Part shown: positions 1 to 5,827 of the stretch, in pieces
How the letters are laid out: each line of letters starts with the position of its first letter
Numbering within the stretch: position 1 is the first letter of the stretch
Assembly (NCBI GenBank): GCA_027485405.1
Contig: JAIXRB010000220.1
Location: 1 to 9,475, forward strand
DNA length: 9,475 bases
DNA from: Leptospiraceae bacterium
GTDB taxonomy: Bacteria > Spirochaetota > Leptospiria > Leptospirales > Leptospiraceae
Direction of reading: 5' to 3'
The notes under the pieces: model-generated
What the model was told of the DNA's origin: nothing
Seen by the model: the letters and a program-made list of their open reading frames with translations, nothing else
The model's database searches: none
Made by a program: the position numbers and the translations under genes

Positions 1-395
1 AAAACCAAAGAAATGGGAACTAAAGTATAAGGTTCAAAACCCAACAATACAAAGCTATCTTTACATTGGAGAAGACCTTTTCCATTGTCTTTAAACGCAC
101 AAACAATTTCAGGAGTTTTTCTACCCTCGGGAATCAAAACCAGCCCTTCTGTTCCTTCCACTAAGACCAATAGTTTTGCCGATTGAACTGTTGCTTCTTG
201 GGTTAAAAGATCGGCCGTGAATTGAAAGGTGGGTGCTTTCCCCATCTTTCTAAATGAATAGTCCAATTGCAACAAAGGACTTAAATCAGTCACTGTTCCA
301 GAGGGTTTCGGATCGGATCCAGAAGCACAGTGTAAGCAAGAAAGACAAACCAGTAGAGTTGAGAAGAATCTAGACAAATTGATTTTGATTTTCAT
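1..395 (-). CDS. Putative lipoprotein of unknown function (3' end outside window)
   Basis: Reading the minus strand from the ATG at 393-395 gives an open frame of 131 codons that runs off the left edge without a stop. The N-terminus is MKIKINLSRFFSTLLVCLSC: two lysines and an arginine, a hydrophobic stretch at residues 10-21, then cysteines at 17, 20 and 23. This looks like a type II lipoprotein signal peptide. Cys20 (preceded by CLS) or Cys23 (preceded by CLH) would be the lipidated residue, consistent with the relaxed lipobox known in spirochaetes. The mature part starts with a Ser/Gly/Pro-rich linker (ASGSDPKPSG). It continues into alternating hydrophobic/polar stretches suggesting beta strands, with two more cysteines near residues 103 and 113 that could form a disulfide. 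I recognise no family. The ribosome-binding site is weak (purine run AGAGA just before the ATG). It is transcribed divergently from sdhC. Coding is well supported by the signal peptide; the function is unknown. Confidence 0.75.
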   Translation of the reverse strand, partial: MKIKINLSRFFSTLLVCLSCLHCASGSDPKPSGTVTDLSPLLQLDYSFRKMGKAPTFQFTADLLTQEATVQSAKLLVLVEGTEGLVLIPEGRKTPEIVCAFKDNGKGLLQCKDSFVLLGFEPYTLVPISLV

Positions 396-432
396 TCTCT
401 ATATCTACCCTTTACAAACTTTTGAACCGTGA

Positions 433-461
433 AAGATAAAGTTTTGTTTTTCCTCTGTCTA
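433..461 (-). promoter_or_regulatory. Candidate sigma-70-type promoter for the lipoprotein gene
   Basis: On the minus strand a -35-like TAGACA (456-461) is followed after exactly 17 bp by a -10-like TATCTT (433-438). They match the consensus hexamers at 5 of 6 and 4 of 6 positions. Transcription would start near 425-427, leaving a leader of about 30 nt before the ATG at 395. This is the best-spaced promoter candidate in the intergenic region. It is a consensus match by eye only. Confidence 0.4.
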
Positions 462-516
462 AACAATAACAATTATGAATTTACATACGATCTTCCGAAT
501 GGGTAATGGAAGAGGA

Positions 517-545
517 TTGGAACCCTTGGTTCTCATTCTTAAAAA
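517..545 (+). promoter_or_regulatory. Weak candidate promoter for the sdhCAB operon
   Basis: TTGGAA (517-522) and TAAAAA (540-545) are separated by 17 bp on the plus strand, each matching the sigma-70 consensus at 4 of 6 positions. A start near 552 would give a short leader of about 25 nt carrying the AAGGAG ribosome-binding site at 566-571. AT-rich DNA yields such matches by chance, so this is tentative. The rest of the 183-bp gap between the divergent genes contains a tandem AACAAT repeat (462-473) and no clear operator palindrome. Confidence 0.25.
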
Positions 546-578
546 TCAACCTATCGTAAGGAAACAAGGAGCTTCTCT

Positions 579-1268
579 ATGACCCCGAGTCTAGACTTCT
601 TTCGCTCTTCCCTCGGGAAGAAAATCATCATGGCTGTGACTGGCTTTATCTGGATAGGGTTTGTTGTCGGTCATATGGTCGGGAACCTGCAGATTTACCA
701 AGGTGCGGAAAAAATCAACACCTATGCTAAGTTTTTGAAAGACTTAGGCCCACTTCTATGGGTAGCAAGAATTGGTTTGTTTGTCGCGTTTGTTGGTCAC
801 GTTGTCACAGCTATTCTCTTAAAAGCTCAAAACTCTGCCGCAAGACCAGAAGCCTATCGAAAACCGGGTACAATCCAAGCAACGAAAGCATCTTTAACGA
901 TGATCTACAGTGGCCTTCTTTTACTCACCTTTATCATTTACCACTTGGCTCACTTCACATTAGGAGTCACTAACCCCGAGTATGCTAGTTTAACTTATAC
1001 TTTGGCAAATGGTGAAGTGGTTCATGATGTATTTGCCATGGTGGTGCAAGGATTTCAAATCCCTGCCATAGCTGGAGCCTATGTCTTTTTCATGATCTTT
1101 CTTTCTCTGCACCTTTCGCATGCAACATCCAGCATTTTTCAAACTTTGGGTATCGTAAGCCCCAAACACAACTCCTCGTTGAACAAAGGAGCCTATGCTT
1201 TCGGGCTTTTAGTGTTTTTGGGAAACAGTTCTATACCATTGGCCGTCCTTGCCGGTCTCGTGAAATAA
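579..1268 (+). CDS. sdhC: Succinate dehydrogenase/fumarate reductase cytochrome b subunit (b558 family)
   Basis: This 229-residue integral membrane subunit anchors SdhA and SdhB to the inner membrane and passes electrons to or from quinone. Five hydrophobic segments are visible, at roughly residues 15-38, 59-82, 105-128, 151-178 and 203-227. That is the layout of type-B enzymes, with one five-helix subunit carrying two b haems. Likely axial ligands are His32 (VGHMVGN), His74 (VGHVVTA), His122 or His125 (YHLAHF) and His178 or His181 (LHLSHA). They fall one per helix across the first four helices, as expected. The ATG at 579 has a strong AAGGAG site (566-571) at 7-nt spacing. The gene lies 16 nt upstream of sdhA, so one transcript very probably carries sdhC, sdhA and sdhB. 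Family and role are confident. The preferred direction (succinate oxidation or fumarate reduction) cannot be read from this subunit alone. Confidence 0.95.
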   Translation: MTPSLDFFRSSLGKKIIMAVTGFIWIGFVVGHMVGNLQIYQGAEKINTYAKFLKDLGPLLWVARIGLFVAFVGHVVTAILLKAQNSAARPEAYRKPGTIQATKASLTMIYSGLLLLTFIIYHLAHFTLGVTNPEYASLTYTLANGEVVHDVFAMVVQGFQIPAIAGAYVFFMIFLSLHLSHATSSIFQTLGIVSPKHNSSLNKGAYAFGLLVFLGNSSIPLAVLAGLVK

Positions 1269-1284
1269 TAGGAGAATTTTACAG

Positions 1285-3207
1285 ATGAATCTAGATTCAA
1301 AAATACCTTCCGGTCCTCTTGAGAAAAAGTGGGATAAACACAAAACCGATATTAAGTTAGTAAACCCTGCAAATAAAAGAAAATACAAAGTAATCGTTGT
1401 TGGAACTGGTTTAGCTGGTTCTTCAGCGGCGGCTACTCTCTCAGAGCTGGGATATCAGGTCTCAGCTTTTTGCTTTCAGGACTCGCCTAGAAGAGCACAT
1501 TCGATTGCCGCTCAAGGTGGAATCAATGCCGCAAAGAACTATCAAAACGATGGGGACTCAGTCTATCGACTTTTTTATGATACTGTCAAAGGTGGAGACT
1601 TTCGGTCCAGAGAGGCAAACGTTTACCGTCTAGCCCAAGTTTCAACTAATATCATCGATCAGTGTGTCGCGCAAGGTGTTCCATTTGCTCGGGAATACGG
1701 AGGAATGCTTACAAACAGATCCTTCGGTGGAGCTCAAGTTTCTAGAACCTTTTACGCCAAAGGCCAAACAGGGCAACAGCTTTTATTAGGTGCCTATTCT
1801 GCACTAGAAAAGCAAATCGCTTCTGGCGCTGTAAAAATGTATCCTCGAACAGAAATGTTAGATCTCGTTCTCATCGATGGTCATGCCAAGGGTATCGTTG
1901 TCAGAGATCTCGTAACTGGTGTAATTTCTTCCCATGCGGCAGATGCAGTGATTTTAGCTTCTGGTGGCTATGGAACAGCATTTTACCTTTCTACCAATGC
2001 AAAAGGTTGCAACGTTACAGCAACTTATCGAGCTCATAGAAAGGGTGCGCTATTTGCGAATCCTTGTTTTACGCAAATCCACCCTACTTGCATTCCGCAA
2101 TCAGGAGACTATCAATCCAAACTAACTTTGATGTCCGAATCCTTAAGAAATGATGGGAGAGTTTGGGTTCCAAAAAGTAAAGGAGACCAACGATCACCAG
2201 ACCAAATTCCGGAATCAGAACGAGATTACTTCTTGGAAAGAAAATACCCATCTTTCGGTAACCTAGCTCCCAGAGACATCTCTTCCAGATCAGCAAAAGA
2301 AGTTTGCGACGAAGGCCGTGGTGTAGGACCGCTAGTTGGAGACAAGAGATTAGGTGTATACTTAGATTTCTCTGAATCAATCAAAAGACTAGGAGAGAAA
2401 ACTATCTCCGATCGTTACGATAACTTGTTTCAGATGTATGAAAGAATCACTGGAGAGAACCCTTATCAGGTTCCTATGAGGATCTTCCCTGCTGTCCACT
2501 ACACTATGGGCGGACTATGGGTGGATTACAATCTAATGTCCAACATTCCGGGATTACATGTATTAGGAGAAGCAAACTTTTCTGACCATGGAGCGAACCG
2601 ACTTGGAGCTTCGGCACTGATGCAAGGTTTGGCTGATGGATATTTTGTTATTCCTTATACAATCGGGGATTACTTTGCAAGGGAAGGTTTCAAAAACATC
2701 ACAACGGACAGACCAGAATTTAAAGAAGCGGAAGCAAAAGTAAAAGACGGAATAAACAAACTTCTATCAATTAACGGCAAACGCACACCTGATGATTTCC
2801 ATCGAGCACTTGGTAAAATTATGTGGGATAAATGTGGAATGGCAAGAAACGAAAGTGGTCTAAAAGAAGCATTGAAAAAGATTCCGGAACTTAGAGAAGA
2901 ATTTTGGTCGAATCTAAAAGTAACTGGAACCAATGGTGAGTTGAACCAAGAAATTGAGAAAGCTGGAAGAGTAGCTGATTTCTTGGAGTTTGGCGAACTT
3001 ATGTGCAAAGATGCCTTAACAAGAGAAGAGTCTTGCGGAGGACACTTCCGAGAAGAATACCAAACGGAAGAAGGCGAAGCGAAACGAAATGATGATAAAT
3101 TCTGCCATGTTTCCGCATGGAAATATGATGGAGTTGGCAAAGTAACAGAAGTTCGAGAAAAACTTGAATATGAAAATGTTTACCTAGCAGTAAGGAGCTA
3201 TAAATAG
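1285..3207 (+). CDS. sdhA: Succinate dehydrogenase/fumarate reductase flavoprotein subunit
   Basis: This 640-residue catalytic subunit interconverts succinate and fumarate using covalently bound FAD on the cytoplasmic face of the membrane. The Rossmann FAD-binding motif VVGTGLAG has Gly40, Gly42 and Gly45. His72 in RRAHSIAAQGG is the expected covalent FAD attachment histidine. Active-site signatures are IHPT (265-268), PRDISSR with Arg330 as the probable proton-shuttling arginine, and HYTMGG (405-410). The C-terminal FAD contact is GEANFSDHGANRLGAS (428-443). The helical C-terminal domain is complete. The N-terminal extension (about 35 residues before the FAD motif) and the overall sequence resemble the Bacteroidota-type SdhA/FrdA more than the E. 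coli form. This comparison is from memory. The start at 1285 follows an AGGAG site (1270-1274) at 10-nt spacing. SdhB begins one base after the sdhA stop, consistent with coupled synthesis of the soluble subunits. Confidence 0.97.
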   Translation: MNLDSKIPSGPLEKKWDKHKTDIKLVNPANKRKYKVIVVGTGLAGSSAAATLSELGYQVSAFCFQDSPRRAHSIAAQGGINAAKNYQNDGDSVYRLFYDTVKGGDFRSREANVYRLAQVSTNIIDQCVAQGVPFAREYGGMLTNRSFGGAQVSRTFYAKGQTGQQLLLGAYSALEKQIASGAVKMYPRTEMLDLVLIDGHAKGIVVRDLVTGVISSHAADAVILASGGYGTAFYLSTNAKGCNVTATYRAHRKGALFANPCFTQIHPTCIPQSGDYQSKLTLMSESLRNDGRVWVPKSKGDQRSPDQIPESERDYFLERKYPSFGNLAPRDISSRSAKEVCDEGRGVGPLVGDKRLGVYLDFSESIKRLGEKTISDRYDNLFQMYERITGENPYQVPMRIFPAVHYTMGGLWVDYNLMSNIPGLHVLGEANFSDHGANRLGASALMQGLADGYFVIPYTIGDYFAREGFKNITTDRPEFKEAEAKVKDGINKLLSINGKRTPDDFHRALGKIMWDKCGMARNESGLKEALKKIPELREEFWSNLKVTGTNGELNQEIEKAGRVADFLEFGELMCKDALTREESCGGHFREEYQTEEGEAKRNDDKFCHVSAWKYDGVGKVTEVREKLEYENVYLAVRSYK

Positions 3208-3208
3208 A

Positions 3209-3949
3209 ATGGAAACCTTTAAACTAAACCTAAAAGTCTGGAGACAAAAAGGCAAAGATGACAAAGGAAAGTTGGTAGACTATTTCACTGACAAAGTGAA
3301 CGACCATATGTCCTTTCTGGAAATGCTAGACGTTGTCAACGAAGACCTTATCAAAAAAGGCGAAGAACCCATTGCTTTTGATCATGATTGCCGAGAGGGG
3401 ATCTGTGGGTCTTGCAATATGGTAATCAACGGTGTTCCTCATGGTCCTGAAAAAGGAACTACAACTTGTCAGTTACATATGCGCAAGTTCAAAGATGGAG
3501 ATACAGTTTATGTAGAACCATGGAGAGCAAAAGCCTTCCCAGTGATCAAGGATTTGGTTGTAGATAGATCAGCTTTTGATCGTATCATCCAGGCTGGTGG
3601 ATACATTTCGGTTAACACGGGTGGAGCGCCTGATGGAAATGCTATGCCTATCCCTAAAAAAGATGCTGATCTTGCTATGGATGCGGCAACTTGCATTGGT
3701 TGCGGAGCATGTGTTGCGGCTTGTAAAAATGCATCGGCAATGCTCTTTGTTTCTGCAAAGGTCTCTCACTTAGCTTTGTTGCCTCAAGGCCAAGTAGAAA
3801 GAAAAGAACGAGTGAGAAAGATGGTAGCCGCAATGGACAAAGAAGGATTTGGAGCTTGCACTAACCAAAATGAATGTGAAGCGGCTTGTCCGAAAGAGAT
3901 TTCGGTCAATTTTATCACCAAATTGAATCGAGAGTACATCGCGAGCTAA
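3209..3949 (+). CDS. sdhB: Succinate dehydrogenase/fumarate reductase iron-sulfur subunit
   Basis: This 246-residue subunit relays electrons from the SdhA flavin to the SdhC haem/quinone site through three clusters. The plant-ferredoxin-like N-terminal domain carries Cys61, Cys66, Cys69 and Cys87 (CREGICGSC, then TTTCQLH) for the [2Fe-2S] cluster. The C-terminal domain carries CIGCGACVAAC (162-172) and the pair CTNQNECEAACP (217-228). By family rule, Cys162, 165, 168 and 227 hold the [4Fe-4S] cluster, and Cys172, 217 and 223 hold the [3Fe-4S] cluster. All ligands are present, so the subunit looks functional. The ATG at 3209 lies one base after the sdhA stop. Its AAGGAG site (3192-3197) lies inside the sdhA coding end, at 11-nt spacing. 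It is the last gene of the operon and is followed by a hairpin. Confidence 0.97.
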   Translation: METFKLNLKVWRQKGKDDKGKLVDYFTDKVNDHMSFLEMLDVVNEDLIKKGEEPIAFDHDCREGICGSCNMVINGVPHGPEKGTTTCQLHMRKFKDGDTVYVEPWRAKAFPVIKDLVVDRSAFDRIIQAGGYISVNTGGAPDGNAMPIPKKDADLAMDAATCIGCGACVAACKNASAMLFVSAKVSHLALLPQGQVERKERVRKMVAAMDKEGFGACTNQNECEAACPKEISVNFITKLNREYIAS

Positions 3950-3959
3950 AGCCAAGCAA

Positions 3960-3997
3960 TGTTTCCTTAGAAGAACCCTAATTCTTTTAAGGAAACA
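3960..3997. terminator. Long hairpin, probable bidirectional terminator between sdhB and the glycosyltransferase gene
   Basis: The left arm (3960-3975) and right arm (3982-3997) form a 16-bp stem with a single G-T pair and a 6-nt CCCTAA loop. It sits 10 nt after the sdhB stop and overlaps the final codons and the TAA (3987-3989) of the convergent glycosyltransferase gene. The position between two convergent operons strongly suggests it ends both transcripts. Neither side has a good run of T after the stem (AATCTTCG on plus, TTGCTTGG on minus). It may therefore act as an mRNA 3'-end-stabilising hairpin or a weak or factor-assisted terminator rather than a textbook intrinsic one. Confidence 0.65.
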
Positions 3998-4943
3998 AAT
4001 CTTCGTTCAATAGATTGTTTTCCCAATCGTCCTTTGGAATGAGAACAGGATACTGAAGTAAAAAAGCCTGCAAATCCTTCATCCACCTTAATTCCAAACC
4101 CCGCTTTTTTCTTCCTTCCATCAGAATTTGAATTCTTTTGCGCGCACTCCCCAGAAGACTTTCTAGTTTTTCACTTTTTCCATTTCCGTTTAATTGGCTT
4201 TTTAAGAGTTTTAATTGAGAGTACATTCGAAACCTTTCGATAGCCGAGAATTGCGACGAAAGTTGATCTGCATTTCCCCCATATCGAATTAGAAGATCCT
4301 CATCCAAGCATGGGATTTCATACCCTTCCCAAAGAATTCGAAACCACAGGTCATAATCCTCGCAACATTTAAGCTTTTCATCAAACAGATTTCCGTTCGC
4401 CAAGAACTCTTTTTTAATAAAACAACTAGAAGGTGTCACTGCGCACAACTCTAAAGATTGTTCCCAAATTCCTTCCTTCCGTTTTTGGAAAGCAAATGGA
4501 ACGGAAATAAAGTTTCCCTTTTTATTCCATTTCTCTCTGGTTTGTGAAAGTTGATACTTGGGATTTTCCAAATGAAAGGAAACCTGCTTTCTCAATTTGT
4601 CGGGAAACCATTCGTCGTCTGAATCCAAGAAGGCGACCCATTCCCCTCTCGCCATGGAAATGCCAAAGTTTCGCGCTACACTCACACCAGAATTTCTATC
4701 TAATCTTTTAACGCGAATCTGTTCCAAGTCATCACTTTCTATTTTGCCATATCCCTTTTTTGGCAATTTATCAAAGTTTTGCTTCATTTCTATCAAACTA
4801 GCGAAAGTCGAGTCGGTAGAACCATCATCGATGAGAATCAATTCCCAGTTTTCGTAGGTTTGCGAAAAAACGGATTGAATTGCTCTTTTCACAACATCTT
4901 CTCTATTCCAAACAGGAATGATAACAGAAACTAACGGGTTCAC
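3987..4943 (-). CDS. Family 2 glycosyltransferase (GT-A fold)
   Basis: This 318-residue enzyme probably transfers a sugar from a nucleotide-sugar donor to a surface glycan such as lipopolysaccharide; donor and acceptor cannot be predicted. The N-terminal GT-A domain begins with VSVIIPVWNRE. It carries the nucleotide-binding DDGSTD (39-44), the conserved GVSVARNFG (86-94) and the DXD-type metal site DSDD (107-110). CEDYDLWFR (194-202) supplies a likely catalytic acidic pair. An extra segment of about 15-20 residues (roughly 50-75) lies between the second and third strands. The C-terminal 90 residues are charged and helical without clear membrane segments, so it looks cytoplasmic or peripheral. 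The GTG at 4943 overlaps the upstream gene's TGA by 4 nt (GTGA) and has an AGGG site at 6-nt spacing. No ATG offers a better start. It is the last gene of the lepA operon. Confidence 0.88.
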   Translation of the reverse strand: MNPLVSVIIPVWNREDVVKRAIQSVFSQTYENWELILIDDGSTDSTFASLIEMKQNFDKLPKKGYGKIESDDLEQIRVKRLDRNSGVSVARNFGISMARGEWVAFLDSDDEWFPDKLRKQVSFHLENPKYQLSQTREKWNKKGNFISVPFAFQKRKEGIWEQSLELCAVTPSSCFIKKEFLANGNLFDEKLKCCEDYDLWFRILWEGYEIPCLDEDLLIRYGGNADQLSSQFSAIERFRMYSQLKLLKSQLNGNGKSEKLESLLGSARKRIQILMEGRKKRGLELRWMKDLQAFLLQYPVLIPKDDWENNLLNEDLFP

Positions 4944-5827
4944 AATCCACCCTGGTAAATGTATAGAAGTTCTTCGGTTTCTCTCTTACCTGCCTTGCAC
5001 TCTTGTTCCAGCCAAGCCAAGGTCTTACCAGAGTATTGAAGATCCAAATGAAACGGAACCTTGGTTTGTAAGATTTCCGCGGTTTGCTTGTATTCTTTAT
5101 TGAAGGTTCCAAATCCTTTCAACCATTTAGGTAGATCAATCCAATCTACTCCCGTTTCAGAGCACGTTGGGTATTTTTCCAGGATTGATTCCATAACGGG
5201 AGCTTGGTTAAAGAAAAGGGATTGAATTCGTTTGGTCCAATTGGACTCCCATTCGGATAAGGATTCTCCAACAAGAATTGCTATGACCTTTGGAAATCGC
5301 TTGGATCTCTGGATACAAAAGTTGAGCAAAGAAAAGAAGGTCAAACCGGATCCAATTTCCAAAAGTAAGGTGGTAGACTCAAGTTGGGGATTTGCTTTTT
5401 CCAAATCTACCCAAAGCGATTGCATACCTTCCAAAGATCTGGAATGAAATCCATACTGGGGAATTGAAATTGATTTTGGTTCCTTTTCCCATCGAGAATC
5501 CAATGCAATCTTTGCCAATTTTGAAGAAGGGAAGATACTTAGTTCTGTCGCTGTTTGTTGCAAGCTTAGGCTTTTTAGGCTTTGGAAGGCAGGATCTGAG
5601 GAGTGAGCAAACACAAAGTTAGAAATTTTATATTTTGAACAGAGATTACTGAAGCTGGCTAGAAAATTTGAATGGAGAGAGCCGAACAGGAAAATGGGCT
5701 GATTAGTTTCTAAGGCGAGTTGTCTCCAGTTTTCAAATTTCCTGGCCTTGCTACCAACCCAGCCAAATTGAACATCCTCCCTCCAGACAGAAATAGTTTG
5801 GCTAGCAAAAGGAATTTTTTGGATCAA
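4940..5827 (-). CDS. Divergent PLP-dependent enzyme, ACC deaminase/D-cysteine desulfhydrase-like
   Basis: This 295-residue protein has the outline of the tryptophan-synthase-beta (fold type II) PLP family closest to ACC deaminase and D-cysteine desulfhydrase. The landmarks appear in the family order. WREDVQFGWVGSKARKFE (15-32) has Lys27 at the PLP-Schiff-base position. FGSLHSN (48-54) corresponds to the family GG-x-x-SN loop. A glycine-containing EIGSGLT (157-163) stands where the phosphate-binding loop is expected. YSGKTLAWLE (265-274) and YIYQGGL (289-295) match the family YTGK and HTGGL signatures. Several motifs are altered: GSK for GNK, a degraded phosphate loop, and Tyr-Gln replacing His-Thr. 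The protein also ends right at GGL. Substrate and even activity are therefore uncertain. The start is TTG at 5827, overlapping the lepA stop as TTGA. A GGGAG run lies only 1 nt before it, so reinitiation by ribosomes finishing lepA is likely. No ATG, GTG or TTG lies between it and the upstream in-frame stop. Confidence 0.75.
   Translation of the reverse strand: MIQKIPFASQTISVWREDVQFGWVGSKARKFENWRQLALETNQPIFLFGSLHSNFLASFSNLCSKYKISNFVFAHSSDPAFQSLKSLSLQQTATELSIFPSSKLAKIALDSRWEKEPKSISIPQYGFHSRSLEGMQSLWVDLEKANPQLESTTLLLEIGSGLTFFSLLNFCIQRSKRFPKVIAILVGESLSEWESNWTKRIQSLFFNQAPVMESILEKYPTCSETGVDWIDLPKWLKGFGTFNKEYKQTAEILQTKVPFHLDLQYSGKTLAWLEQECKAGKRETEELLYIYQGGL

Noticed and set aside
557..567. The 11-mer TAAGGAAACAA found both before sdhC and in the right arm of the terminator hairpin (3988-3998)
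   Set aside because: One copy is explained by the ribosome-binding region and the other by the hairpin and coding end; purine-rich 11-mers recur by chance in AT-rich DNA.
2670..3140. A 156-codon open frame on the minus strand inside sdhA
   Set aside because: It is fully antisense to the well-conserved sdhA C-terminal domain, and its Ser/Phe/Pro-rich product looks like a reverse-frame artefact with no family resemblance.
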